Numbered from the stretch's first letter, positions 46,168-54,620 are shown. The stretch: 64,000 bases of DNA from an uncultured Xylophilus sp. (GCA_913776965.1 CAJYQL010000133.1:80989-144988), one strand, 5' to 3'. A program made the numbers and translations. The notes: generated by a model not told the origin, from the sequence alone.

Positions 46168-47520
46168 TCAGCGCCGCTGCGCAGCCAGCACGTCGGCAGC
46201 GATGCCGGTGTGCACGTCGCCCGCGCGGAACGCCGCGGACTGCAGCACCTGCAGCACGAACGGCAGGTTGTGGCGCACACCCTCGATCGCCGTGGCGCCG
46301 ATCGCCTCGACCATGCGGTCGATGGCCGCGTCGCGGCTGTCGGCGTGGACGATCAACTTGGCGACCATCGGGTCGTAGTACGGCGTGACCGTGTCGCCCT
46401 CGGCATAACCGGTCTCCACGCGGATGCCCGAGCCGGCCGGAAAGCGCAGCACCTTGAGCGTGCCGGGCGACGGGTAGAAGCGCACCGGATCCTCGGCATA
46501 GATACGGGCCTCGATCGCATGGCCGCGCACCGCGATATCCGGCGGCAGCACCTCGGCGAGCCGCTCGCCGGCCGCCAGCCGGATCTGCGCGATCACCAGG
46601 TCGATGCCGGTGATCTCCTCGGTCACCGCATGCTCGACCTGCAGCCGCGTGTTCATCTCGAGGAACTGGAAGGCGCCCGACGCACCGTAGAGCGATTCGA
46701 CCGTGCCGATGACGTCGTAGCCCAGCGTCTCCAGGATGCCGGCCATCTGCTGCGCGGTGCCTTCCACCGCGGCGCGCGGCAGGCGCGGCGCAGGCGATTC
46801 CTCGATCACCTTCTGGTGGCGGCGCTGCACCGAGCAGTCGCGCTCGAACAGGTGGCGCGCGTGGCCGTGGCGGTCGGCGAGCATCTGGAACTCGATGTGC
46901 CGCGGCCGTTCCATCAGCTGCTCCAGGTACAGCTCGGCGTTGCCGAAGCTGCGCGCGGCGAGCGAGCGGGCGCGCTCCAGCGCCCCCTCCAGCGCCGCAG
47001 CATCGGCCGCAGCCAGCATGCCGATGCCGCCGCCGCCGTTCGCCGGCTTGACCAGCACCGGGAAGCCGATCGCCTCGGCGGCCCGCAGCGCGGCCGCGGG
47101 ATCGCCGTCGAGCACGGCGGAACTGCGCGCCATCGGCATGCCGTGGCGTGCCATCAGTGCGCGGGCGCGGGTCTTGTGGCCCATCGCGTCGATCCAGCGC
47201 GGGCTGGGGCCGATAAAGGCCACGCCGGCGTCGATCACCCGCTGCGCGAAATCCGCCCGTTCCGACAGGAAGCCGTAGCCGGGATGCAGCGCATCGGCGC
47301 CGGTGCGGCGCAGCGCGGCCAGCAGCGCGTCCTGGTTCAGGTAGCTGGCGGCCGGCTCGGCGGCCCCCAGGTGCACCGTCTCGTCGGCCATCGCCAGATA
47401 GGACGCCTTCCCGTCGGCATCGGAGTAAACCGCAACCGAGCGCAGGCCCATCGTGCGCAGGGCCCGCAGCACCCGCGCGGCGACCGCGCCGCGGTTGGCG
47501 ACCAGGACTTTCTGGAACAT
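46168..47520 (-). CDS. Biotin carboxylase subunit
   Basis: A 450-residue ATP-grasp biotin carboxylase that carboxylates biotin on the carrier with ATP and bicarbonate. Catalytic blocks are intact: MGHK near residue 113, HIEFQMLADRHGHARHLFERDCS, QRRHQKVIEESPAP, FLEMNTRLQVEHAVTE and GHAIEARIYAED. Two sites deviate from the near-invariant family sequence: the N-terminal NRGEIA reads NRGAVA (residues 9-14), and the ATP-lid GGGG[RK]GMR reads GGGGIGML (162-169), losing two basic residues. The gene sits between the carrier and a carboxyltransferase, with 31 and 14 bp spacers. Confidence 0.93.
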   Translation of the reverse strand: MFQKVLVANRGAVAARVLRALRTMGLRSVAVYSDADGKASYLAMADETVHLGAAEPAASYLNQDALLAALRRTGADALHPGYGFLSERADFAQRVIDAGVAFIGPSPRWIDAMGHKTRARALMARHGMPMARSSAVLDGDPAAALRAAEAIGFPVLVKPANGGGGIGMLAAADAAALEGALERARSLAARSFGNAELYLEQLMERPRHIEFQMLADRHGHARHLFERDCSVQRRHQKVIEESPAPRLPRAAVEGTAQQMAGILETLGYDVIGTVESLYGASGAFQFLEMNTRLQVEHAVTEEITGIDLVIAQIRLAAGERLAEVLPPDIAVRGHAIEARIYAEDPVRFYPSPGTLKVLRFPAGSGIRVETGYAEGDTVTPYYDPMVAKLIVHADSRDAAIDRMVEAIGATAIEGVRHNLPFVLQVLQSAAFRAGDVHTGIAADVLAAQRR

Positions 47521-47534
47521 CGTGGTGCCTCCGG

Positions 47535-49067
47535 TCAGTAGCTGGTCGGCCAGGTGCGCATCAGGTGCTCGCCCACGCCGTCGCTCAGCCGCATCTCGTG
47601 GATCTCCAGCATGCGCGCGAGGTAGTCGCGCGTCTCCACCGGCGAGATGACGGCGTGGGCGGCGTTCACCGCCGCGGCATCGTAGGCCGAGGTGCCGCGC
47701 TGCATCTCCGCGAGCAGCGTCCGGAAGCGCTCCGGATCGTCGGCCTCCTGCACGCCGTGCACGATTGGCACCGCCGAGCGCGGGTCCATGAAGTTGACCT
47801 CGGCGCTGAACCAGCACGCCACCTCGTCGGCATTGCCGCCGCCGCCCATGTTGAGCACCGCCTGCCCGTAGGACTTGCGCATGACGACCGAGATCTTCGG
47901 CACCGTCACCAGCGACAGCGCGTTCATCCAGTTCATCACCCGTCCGATCGCACCCTTGCGCTCGCCTTCCACCCCGATCAGGAAGCCTGGCTGGTCCACC
48001 ATGAAGACCAGCGGGATGTTGAACGAATCGCAGAGCACCAGGAAACTCACCACCTTCTCGCAGGACTCCGGGTCGATCGCGCCGCCCTTGGCGATCGGAT
48101 TGCTGGCGACGATGCCGACCGAGCGGCCGTCCAGCCGCGCCAGCGCAGTGACGATCGACTTGCCGAAGCGCGGCTTAAGCTCGAACACGCTGTCGCGGTC
48201 GTAGATCAGCGCGAGGATCTTGCGCACGTCGTACACCTGGGTGCGCGATTCCGGCAGGAGATCGAGGATGCGGTGCGCCTCGGCGCCGGAGCCTTCCGGC
48301 ACCGGGCGGCGCGGCGGTGCCTCCAGGTGGTGCGACGGCAGGTACGACAGGAAGCGGCGGACGGCGTCCAGCGCCTCTTCGTCGGTGTCCACCGCGAGGT
48401 CGACCATGCCGGTGACCTCGGTGTGCAACCGCCAGCCGCCGAGGGCTTCCGGATCGACCGCCTCCGAGATCGCCATCGAGGTCAGCTTGACGCTGGAGAC
48501 CGCGGTGATGGCGCCCTTGCGCATCACCACGAAGTCCGCCAGCGCCGCATACCAGGAGGACGATCCGTAGCAGTGGCCGAGGACTGCCGACACCCAGGGC
48601 GTCTCGCGCATCCGGCGGTACTGCGTCGGCCGGTCGCCGGCGCCCACGCCCGCCGCGCCCATGGTGTCGGGCATGCGCGCACCGGTCGATTCGCCGAGAA
48701 ACACCATCGGCAGGCCGCGCGCCGTGGCGGTGCGTTTCACGCGGCCGACCTTGGCGGTATTCACCGTGCTGCTGGAAGCGCCCATCACCGTGAAGTCGTT
48801 GGAGACGATCGCCACCTCGCGCCCGTCGAGCCGGCCGTAACCGGTGATCTTGCCGTCGGCGGGGGAGCGATCGCGCATTTCGGGCCGGATCGAGGTCGCG
48901 AAGAGGCCCGCCTCCAGGAAGGTGCCGGGGTCCACCAGGCGCGCCACGCGCTCCCGGGCGTTCAGGATGCCCTCCTCCTTGCGCTGCCGCAGCTTGGCCT
49001 CTCCGCCCATCGCGAGGGCGGCGGCGCGGCGGCGTGCGTACTCTTCTGCCTGCTGTTCGAATGCCAT
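47535..49067 (-). CDS. Acyl-CoA carboxylase-type carboxyltransferase (first copy)
   Basis: A 510-residue carboxyltransferase of PccB/MccB type. LNARERVARLVDPGTFLEAGL, IVSNDFTVMGASSSTVNTAKVGR and VFLGESTGARMPD come first. The second half has KPRFGKSIVTALARLDGRSVGIVASNP, SCEKVVSFLVLCDSFNIPLVFMVDQPGFLIG and VPKISVVMRKSYGQAVLNMGGG. It keeps PGF in the second-half motif, unlike the second copy. It transfers CO2 from carboxybiotin to an acyl-CoA; the acceptor is unknown. It lies 17 bp after the first Bug gene. Confidence 0.92.
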   Translation of the reverse strand: MAFEQQAEEYARRRAAALAMGGEAKLRQRKEEGILNARERVARLVDPGTFLEAGLFATSIRPEMRDRSPADGKITGYGRLDGREVAIVSNDFTVMGASSSTVNTAKVGRVKRTATARGLPMVFLGESTGARMPDTMGAAGVGAGDRPTQYRRMRETPWVSAVLGHCYGSSSWYAALADFVVMRKGAITAVSSVKLTSMAISEAVDPEALGGWRLHTEVTGMVDLAVDTDEEALDAVRRFLSYLPSHHLEAPPRRPVPEGSGAEAHRILDLLPESRTQVYDVRKILALIYDRDSVFELKPRFGKSIVTALARLDGRSVGIVASNPIAKGGAIDPESCEKVVSFLVLCDSFNIPLVFMVDQPGFLIGVEGERKGAIGRVMNWMNALSLVTVPKISVVMRKSYGQAVLNMGGGGNADEVACWFSAEVNFMDPRSAVPIVHGVQEADDPERFRTLLAEMQRGTSAYDAAAVNAAHAVISPVETRDYLARMLEIHEMRLSDGVGEHLMRTWPTSY

Positions 49068-49084
49068 GGGATCTGCGCTCCTGT

Positions 49085-50059
49085 CTAGCGGGTCGGTTCG
49101 GCGATGACCAGGCTGGGCACCGCCTTGGCGAGCCGGGTCCACACCGCCTGCTGCTGCTGCATCTGCCGGCGCATCTCGGCCGGCGTGCTGGCCACCGCCT
49201 CGGCACCGATGGCGGTGAGGCGCTCGACGAAGGCCGGCTGGGCGACGATCGCCCGGGTCGCGCGGGCCAGCCGCTCGACCACCGGGGCGGGCGTGCCCGG
49301 CGGCACCTGCAGCGCGTACCAGGTGCCGATGTCGTAGTCCACGCCGGCCTCGGCGAAGGTCGAGACGTCGGGCAGCACCGCCGTCAGCCGGCGTGCGGAG
49401 CTGACACCGATCGCCTTCAGCTTGCCCGACTGCACCTGCGGCAGCAGCACCGGCACCAGCGCATAGACCATGTCGACCTGCCCGGCCACCGCGTCGGTCG
49501 CGGCCTGGGCGCCGCCCTTGTACGGGACGTGCAGGATGTCGGTGCCGGCGCGCTCCTTCATCAGTTCCACGTACACGTTGAGCTGCGCGCTGGAGATCGA
49601 ATACTTGCCGGGTGCGGCGCGCACCGTGGAAACCATCTCGCGCACGTTGCCGAACGGCACTCGCGGGTTGGCGGCCACCATGAACGGCACACGGGCGATC
49701 ATGCTCACCGCGTCCAAGCCGGTCATCGGATCGAAGGACGGCTTGGGGCCGAACACGCTGTTGAGAGTCGGGCCGCCGCCGCCGAACAAAACGGTGTAGC
49801 CGTCGGGCTTGGCACGCGCCACCGCTTCGCTGCCGATGTTGGTGGAGGCACCAGGCCGGTTGTCCACCACGATCGGCTGGCCCAGTTCCTTGCCGAGCCC
49901 TTCGGCGTAGAGCCGCGCGATCACGTCGGTCGATCCGCCCGGCGGATACGGGACGATGAGCCGGACCGGCTCCCGCGGATAGTCCTGCGCGCCGGCGAAC
50001 GCTGCGGCACCTGCGCAGGCCGCGACCAGCACCGCTCTCGCGAGGCGAAGTGCATCCAT
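49085..50059 (-). CDS. Bug-type TTT receptor
   Basis: A 324-residue Bug receptor, first gene of the carboxylase operon. The signal peptide is LARAVLVAACAGAAAFAGA, with AQ at the cleavage site. VRLIVPYPPGGSTDVIARLYAEGLG, IVVDNRPGASTNIGSE, ADGYT-like KPDGYTVLFGG and HVPYKGGAQAATDAVAGQVDM are textbook Bug motifs. Its leader contains the MarR-type palindrome and a strong sigma-70 promoter. Confidence 0.93.
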   Translation of the reverse strand: MDALRLARAVLVAACAGAAAFAGAQDYPREPVRLIVPYPPGGSTDVIARLYAEGLGKELGQPIVVDNRPGASTNIGSEAVARAKPDGYTVLFGGGGPTLNSVFGPKPSFDPMTGLDAVSMIARVPFMVAANPRVPFGNVREMVSTVRAAPGKYSISSAQLNVYVELMKERAGTDILHVPYKGGAQAATDAVAGQVDMVYALVPVLLPQVQSGKLKAIGVSSARRLTAVLPDVSTFAEAGVDYDIGTWYALQVPPGTPAPVVERLARATRAIVAQPAFVERLTAIGAEAVASTPAEMRRQMQQQQAVWTRLAKAVPSLVIAEPTR

Positions 50060-50129
50060 AGGGCTTGTCTCCTGTTCTGGCTGTCACGCGACACCGGGCG
50101 GCACGGGGCTGTCCAGCGGTCTGCGTTGC

Positions 50130-50158
50130 ATCGTAGGTACAAGACCGGATTTAGTCAA
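50130..50158 (-). promoter_or_regulatory. Sigma-70 promoter of the carboxylase operon
   Basis: On the minus strand TTGACT (50158-50153), a 17-base spacer, then TACGAT (50135-50130). The -35 matches consensus at five of six positions and the spacer is ideal. It reads into the 50059 start with a leader of about 65 nt. The -35 hexamer lies within the left half of the palindrome at 50154-50168. Confidence 0.7.
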
Positions 50159-50168
50159 CTTGGTTGAC
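50154..50168. promoter_or_regulatory. MarR-type operator palindrome
   Basis: GTCAAC-TTG-GTTGAC, a perfect 6-bp inverted repeat with a 3-bp centre, between the MarR gene and the divergent carboxylase operon. Each half carries TTGAC, which serves as a -35 box: TTGACT leftward, and rightward TTGACC (50164-50169) followed after 19 bases by TACGAT (50189-50194). Occupancy would block both promoters. Confidence 0.7.
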
Positions 50169-50200
50169 CATCAATGCGAACGGGTCGGTACGATCGCACC

Positions 50201-50659
50201 ATGCTTTCCCAGAAACAGTTGGAAGACCTGCGACAGACCCGCCGCCACGGCATCGGCCGGATGCTGCTGCTGGCCCGCAAGGACTTCATGGCCCGCCTGT
50301 ACGCCACGCTCGCCGCCGACGGCAATCCGATGCCGCCCTCCAGCGGCGGGACGCTGTTGCCGTTCATCGACCTGGAAGGCACTCGCAGCGTCGACATCGC
50401 CCGCCGCATGGGGGTGAGCAAGCAGGCGATCGGTAAGGCGCTGAAGGAACTGGAAGATGCCTGCCTGGTGACCCGTACCCAGGACGGCGTCGACGGCCGC
50501 GCGTTCCTCGTGACCTTCACGCCGCAGGGCGTGGAGTACCTGCTGAAGATCCACGAGGCGATCGACAAGGTGGAGCAGCACTACGCTGCGCTGGTTGGCG
50601 AGGCGGGCCTGGAAGACCTGCGGCGCCATCTGGCCGCGATCGCCTACCAGGAGAGCTGA
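50201..50659 (+). CDS. MarR family transcriptional regulator
   Basis: A 152-residue winged-helix protein. SVDIARRMGVSKQAIGKALKELEDACLV is the recognition helix, and TRTQDGVDGRAFLVTFTPQG is the wing with the conserved D-x-R. The flanking helices form the dimer interface. The ATG at 50201 starts almost where the rightward promoter would begin transcription, so the mRNA may be leaderless. It is divergent from the seven-gene carboxylase operon and is its most probable ligand-responsive repressor; the ligand is probably the acid or its CoA ester. Confidence 0.88.
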   Translation: MLSQKQLEDLRQTRRHGIGRMLLLARKDFMARLYATLAADGNPMPPSSGGTLLPFIDLEGTRSVDIARRMGVSKQAIGKALKELEDACLVTRTQDGVDGRAFLVTFTPQGVEYLLKIHEAIDKVEQHYAALVGEAGLEDLRRHLAAIAYQES

Positions 50660-50728
50660 GGCGCGGCCACGCGACCACCGACGACGTGCCTGCAGCCGCG
50701 CGCCGAACCCCGCAGCAAGGTCGCCTGC

Positions 50729-51697
50729 TCAGTCGACCTTGGCGCCGGAGGCGCGCACGACCTCGCTCCACTTGTCGACATCGGCCGCCAGCACGGCGGC
50801 GAACTCTGCCGGGCTGGTCGGATAGGGTTCCGCCCCCTGCGCTGCGAAACGCTCGGCAGTCTGCGGCTGGCGCAGCAGCGCGTTCACGTCGCGGTTGATC
50901 TTCTCCACGATGTCGCGCGGCATCTTCTTCGGGCCCATCAGTCCGAACCAGGGATGCACGTCGAAACCCGGCAGGCCGCTCTGCGCGACCGTCGGGATGT
51001 CCGGAAAGGCCGGGGCCAGGCGCGGGCTGGTGACGGCGATCGGCTGCAGCGTGCCGTTGCGGATCTGCCCTGCCACTGACGGCAGGCTGGTGAAGACCAT
51101 GTCGATCTGGCCGCCCAGCAGATCCTGGAGCGCCTGCGCGGCACCCCGGTACGGCACATGCGCCAGTTCCACCTTGGCCGCCCGCGCGAACATCTCGCCG
51201 AGCAGGTGATTGACCGATCCGTTGCCCGCGGAGCCGTAGGTGACGCGGCCCGCGCGGGCCGCCTCGACCACTGCCTGCGTCGTCTTGAGCGGCGAGCCGG
51301 CCTTCGCGACCATCACGAAGGGCACGGTGGCGAGCGTGGCGACCGGCGCGAAGTCGCGACCCGGGTCGAAGGCCAGGTTCTTGTACAGCGCACCGTTGAT
51401 CGCCTGCGTGCCGACATACGTCATCAGCAAGGTGTAGCCGTCGGCGGGTGCGGCGAGCACCGCCTCCATGCCGACGTTGCCACCGGCGCCGGCACGGTTC
51501 TCGATCACCACCGGCTGGCCCCACTGCTCGGTCAGGCGCTGCCCGATGATCCGCGCCAGCGCATCGGAGGCGCCGCCGGGCGTCTGCGGGACCACGATCC
51601 TGACCGGCCGTGCGGGAAAGGACTGCGCGCCGGCCGGGAAGGCCAGCGGTACGACGGCCGAGGCGGCCAACAGCCGCAGCAGGGTCGATCTCTTCAT
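50729..51697 (-). CDS. Bug-type TTT receptor
   Basis: A 322-residue Bug receptor with signal peptide (LLRLLAASAVVPLAFPAGA, AQ cleavage). VRIVVPQTPGGASDALARI, VVIENRAGAGGNVGMEAV, ADGYTLLMTYVGTQAINGALYK and HVPYRGAAQALQDLLGGQIDM are present. It is divergent from the TauD-type dioxygenase gene across a 217-bp region with two palindromes, so both are probably co-regulated. It would bring in the substrate of the dioxygenase or a related sulfonate or aromatic acid; no permease is nearby. Confidence 0.92.
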   Translation of the reverse strand: MKRSTLLRLLAASAVVPLAFPAGAQSFPARPVRIVVPQTPGGASDALARIIGQRLTEQWGQPVVIENRAGAGGNVGMEAVLAAPADGYTLLMTYVGTQAINGALYKNLAFDPGRDFAPVATLATVPFVMVAKAGSPLKTTQAVVEAARAGRVTYGSAGNGSVNHLLGEMFARAAKVELAHVPYRGAAQALQDLLGGQIDMVFTSLPSVAGQIRNGTLQPIAVTSPRLAPAFPDIPTVAQSGLPGFDVHPWFGLMGPKKMPRDIVEKINRDVNALLRQPQTAERFAAQGAEPYPTSPAEFAAVLAADVDKWSEVVRASGAKVD

Positions 51698-51771
51698 GGG
51701 AACTCCAACAAATCCGGCACCGCAGTAGACCCAAGGCGCGCGACGCCTTCAACCGGGAAATCCTGCCGGCC

Positions 51772-51791
51772 TTGTTCAGCCGGCTGAACAA
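51772..51791. promoter_or_regulatory. Perfect 20-bp palindrome, candidate operator O1
   Basis: TTGTTCAGCCGGCTGAACAA lies between the divergent Bug and TauD genes. It is fully self-complementary over 20 bp, with the half-site GTTCAGCC. IclR-family regulators bind palindromes of about this length, and an IclR gene follows tauD. Confidence 0.7.
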
Positions 51792-51832
51792 AACGCCCTG
51801 CGGCAATGCAAGCACCCACGAAGCGGGCTGCC

Positions 51833-51848
51833 GTTCGACGGGCTGAAC
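51833..51848. promoter_or_regulatory. Imperfect palindrome, candidate operator O2
   Basis: GTTCGACGGGCTGAAC keeps both GTTC/GAAC ends and 13 of 16 bases of the core of the palindrome at 51772-51791. The centres are 59 bp apart. It is 67 bp upstream of the tauD-like start. Confidence 0.5.
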
Positions 51849-51914
51849 AGTGGGCCGCGTCGTGCGCCTAGAGTCCCCTGCATCGCCGTCACCGCTTCAC
51901 TTCTCGTTCACACC

Positions 51915-52739
51915 ATGCAGATCCACCGCATCGCCGGCGCACTGGGCGCCGAACTCCAGGGACTCGACCTCGCCGAAGGGCTCGACGCATCCGTCGCCAC
52001 CGGCATCCGGCAGGCGCTGCTCGACCACCAGGTCATTTTCATCAAGCGGCAGAACCTGACGCCCGCGCAGTTCCTGCGCTTCGCCGAGGCGATGGGCACG
52101 CCGATCGAGTACCCGTTCGTGAAGGGCCTCGACGGCTTCCCGACCATCATCGAGGTCAAGAAGCTGGAGCACGAAAAATCGAATTTCGGCGGTGTCTGGC
52201 ATTCCGACACCACCTACCTGGACACACCGCCGATGGGCTCGATGCTGCTGTCGCGCGAAGTGCCGCCTTTCGGCGGCGACACGCTGTTCGCCAGCCAGTA
52301 CGCGGCCTACGACGCCCTGTCGGACACGATGAAGGCGCTGCTGGAGCCGCTGGTCGGCATCAGCACCTCCGCCAAGGCGGACGTGAGCAAGACGCGGGAG
52401 GACCGCATCCGCACCGACGGCCGCCAGGATGCGCCCAAGGAGTACCGCGCCGAGCATCCGGTCGTGCGCACCCATCCCGAGACCGGCCGTAAGGCGCTCT
52501 ACGTGAACGTCGCGCACACCGCCGGCATCCGCGGCATGACCGACGAGGAAAGCGCGCCGCTGCTGCAGTTCCTGTTCCAGCACCAGATCCGGCCCGAATT
52601 CACCTGCCGTTTCGCCTGGGAACCCGATGCCATCGCCTTCTGGGACAACCGCTGCGTGCAGCACAACCCGGTGAACGACTACCACGGCCACCGGCGGGTC
52701 ATGCACCGCATCACGCTGCAGGGCGACCGGCCGCGCTGA
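51915..52739 (+). CDS. TauD/TfdA family 2-oxoglutarate dioxygenase
   Basis: A 274-residue Fe(II)/2-oxoglutarate oxygenase. The facial triad is H96 and D98 (WHSDTTY) and H250 (VQHNPVNDY). R261 or R265 in HRRVMHRITL would bind 2-oxoglutarate. The length is normal for TauD/TfdA. Members cleave sulfonates such as taurine, aryloxyacetates or other hydroxylatable acids; the substrate is open. It is divergent from a Bug receptor and followed, 57 bp on, by an IclR regulator, making a compact three-gene catabolic unit. Confidence 0.92.
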   Translation: MQIHRIAGALGAELQGLDLAEGLDASVATGIRQALLDHQVIFIKRQNLTPAQFLRFAEAMGTPIEYPFVKGLDGFPTIIEVKKLEHEKSNFGGVWHSDTTYLDTPPMGSMLLSREVPPFGGDTLFASQYAAYDALSDTMKALLEPLVGISTSAKADVSKTREDRIRTDGRQDAPKEYRAEHPVVRTHPETGRKALYVNVAHTAGIRGMTDEESAPLLQFLFQHQIRPEFTCRFAWEPDAIAFWDNRCVQHNPVNDYHGHRRVMHRITLQGDRPR

Positions 52740-52796
52740 CCGGGCACGCCTGCGGGGAAGGCCGTACGATGGCCGCCCCGAGATTCAGGAGAGGGC

Positions 52797-53555
52797 ATGC
52801 CAGGCAACGGCAGCGCGGTCGACCGCGTGATCGACATCTTCGAAGCGTTCCGGCTCAGCGAGCGTCCGCTGTCGCTGACCGAGCTGGCCGCGTCCGCCGA
52901 CATGCCCAAGAGCAGCTGCCATGCGATCGTGCAGACGCTCGCGGCACGCGGCTACCTCTATACGCTGTCGCCGCCACGGGCGCTGTACCCGACCCAGCGC
53001 ATGCTCGACGTGGCGCACGACATCGTCGCCCGCGACCCCTTCCTGGACCGCGTCGCGCCGCTGCTCGAACAGCTGCGCGACACCTCCACCGAAACGGTCA
53101 TCCTCGGCAAACGCCAGGGCGACCACGTGATCTACCTGCAGGTGCTGGAAAGCCCGCATTCCATCCGCTATTCAGCCAGCCCCGGCGATCTGAAGCCGCT
53201 GCATTCGAGCGCAATCGGCAAGGCGCTGCTCGGCGCGCAGAAGGAAGCCGCGTTGCAGCTGTGGCTGGCGGCCCAGGTGCTGCCTCGCATCACCGATGCC
53301 ACGATCACCGACCCTGCCCGGCTGACCGAGGATGTGCTGCAGGGCCGCCAGGCCGGTTTCTTCCAGACACGCGGCGAGAACGTGCCCGACGTGTGGGCCG
53401 TCTCGGCCTTCTTCCACGTGGGCCGCGAGACCTGGGGCATCGGACTGGCCGGCCCGCGGCACCGGATGCAGGACTGCATGCGCGAAAAGGCGCAGCAGAT
53501 CGTCACGGCCTGCAGCCTGGTGGCGCGTCGTCTGGCCTACGCTGCGGAAGTATGA
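52797..53555 (+). CDS. IclR family transcriptional regulator
   Basis: A 252-residue IclR protein. The N-terminal winged helix is AVDRVIDIFEAF...SLTELAASADMPKSSCHAIVQTLAARGYL. The C-terminal effector domain (residues about 75-245) has ETVILGKRQGDHVIYLQVLESPH and LHSSAIGKALLG, the latter the usual effector-pocket segment. It lies directly after the TauD-type gene and is the likely binder of the palindromes at 51772 and 51833. IclR members sense small carboxylates, in line with a Bug receptor in the unit. Confidence 0.92.
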   Translation: MPGNGSAVDRVIDIFEAFRLSERPLSLTELAASADMPKSSCHAIVQTLAARGYLYTLSPPRALYPTQRMLDVAHDIVARDPFLDRVAPLLEQLRDTSTETVILGKRQGDHVIYLQVLESPHSIRYSASPGDLKPLHSSAIGKALLGAQKEAALQLWLAAQVLPRITDATITDPARLTEDVLQGRQAGFFQTRGENVPDVWAVSAFFHVGRETWGIGLAGPRHRMQDCMREKAQQIVTACSLVARRLAYAAEV

Positions 53556-53651
53556 CGCCACAGTAGGATGACCCTGCGGGGGAAGAGGAAGGGGCCGGCC
53601 ACGGCGCCCGCGCATCCCGACAACCGATCGAGCCGACCCGGAAGCCGACCC

Positions 53652-53861
53652 ATGAAGACCATCGACGAAATGCTGAACCTGGACCTGCTGACCCGGGAGC
53701 AGCACGCCCACATCAGCGACTGGATCGCCCGTGCCGCTTCGCCGGCGGAGATCCTGCAGATGCCGCCGGCCCTCTGGCAGGCGGTCGAGCGGGCCAGCGA
53801 GGTGATGGGGGTGGACGCCGACCTGCAGCGCCCGCCGGCGCTGGATGCCGGCCTGGGCTGA
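53652..53861 (+). CDS. Small conserved-looking protein of unknown function
   Basis: A 69-residue acidic protein: MKTIDEMLNLDLLTREQHAHI, then SDWIARAASPAEILQMPPAL and WQAVERASEVMGVDADL. It looks like three or four amphipathic helices with no Cys and no membrane segment. I recall similar small proteins in Comamonadaceae but no function. The ATG at 53652 was chosen because the upstream extension is low-complexity. It sits between the IclR gene and a convergent reductase gene, 15 bp away. Confidence 0.7.
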   Translation: MKTIDEMLNLDLLTREQHAHISDWIARAASPAEILQMPPALWQAVERASEVMGVDADLQRPPALDAGLG

Positions 53862-53876
53862 ACCCCTCGGGCGCCG

Positions 53877-54461
53877 TCACAGCACCGTGGCGGCCTGCTC
53901 GAACGCCAGGCGCGGGTTGCGCGGAAATTCCTTGCCGTGGTCGGCATAGCCGAGGTTCATCAAAAAATTGGCCTGCCAGCGGCCGTCCGGGAAGAATTCG
54001 GCGTTGACCTTCGCGGCATCGAAGCCGCTCATCGGCCCCACGTCGAGGCCGACCGCCCGCGCCGCGATCAGGAAATACGCGCCGCCGAGCGTGCCGTTGC
54101 GGGTGGCGGTGGCCGCCGCCATCGCCGGATTGCCTTCGAACATCGCCTGCGCGCCCGGGTCATGCCAGACCTGCGGCATGAATTCGTAGAAGCGGGTGTC
54201 GGTGGCGACGATCACCGTGACCGGCGCCTGCTGCGTCTTCTCGACGTTGCCGGGCGAGAGGGCGGGCATCAGCCGGGCCTTGGCCTGCGGCGTGGTGAGA
54301 AACACATAGCGGGTCGGCTGGGTGTTCATCGAGGTCGGGCCCATGCGGGCGATGCGGTACGCCTCCTGCAGCAGGGCGGTCGGAACGGGCTTGTCGAGAA
54401 ATCCGTTGGCGCTGCGGGCGTCGTGAAAGAGCGTGTCGAGGGCGGTGGCGTCGAGGGTCAT
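53877..54461 (-). CDS. Malonic semialdehyde reductase/nitroreductase (RutE-like)
   Basis: A 194-residue FMN-dependent nitroreductase-fold protein. ALDTLFHDARSANGFLDKPV, ARMGPTSMNTQPTRYVFL, PALSPGNVEKTQQAPVTVIVA and ARAVGLDVGPMSGFDAAKVNAEFF closely follow RutE, which reduces malonic semialdehyde to 3-hydroxypropionate in pyrimidine catabolism. None of the other rut genes are here, so it could be a general aldehyde or nitro reductase. I chose the ATG at 54461; the upstream extension runs through a stem-loop repeat. Confidence 0.9.
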   Translation of the reverse strand: MTLDATALDTLFHDARSANGFLDKPVPTALLQEAYRIARMGPTSMNTQPTRYVFLTTPQAKARLMPALSPGNVEKTQQAPVTVIVATDTRFYEFMPQVWHDPGAQAMFEGNPAMAAATATRNGTLGGAYFLIAARAVGLDVGPMSGFDAAKVNAEFFPDGRWQANFLMNLGYADHGKEFPRNPRLAFEQAATVL

Positions 54462-54620
54462 GGTGCGTCGAAGGGAGAAGGCAGTGGCACGGGCGGTGAA
54501 TAGGCCGCAGGGCCTGCCAGTGTCGCCGGCAACACCCTCGGATGGCATTCCCCGCTTGCGGCGTATCGGCCATCTGCAAGGCCCCGGGGCGCCATGGTGG
54601 CCGCTCGATTTCCAGCTTTT

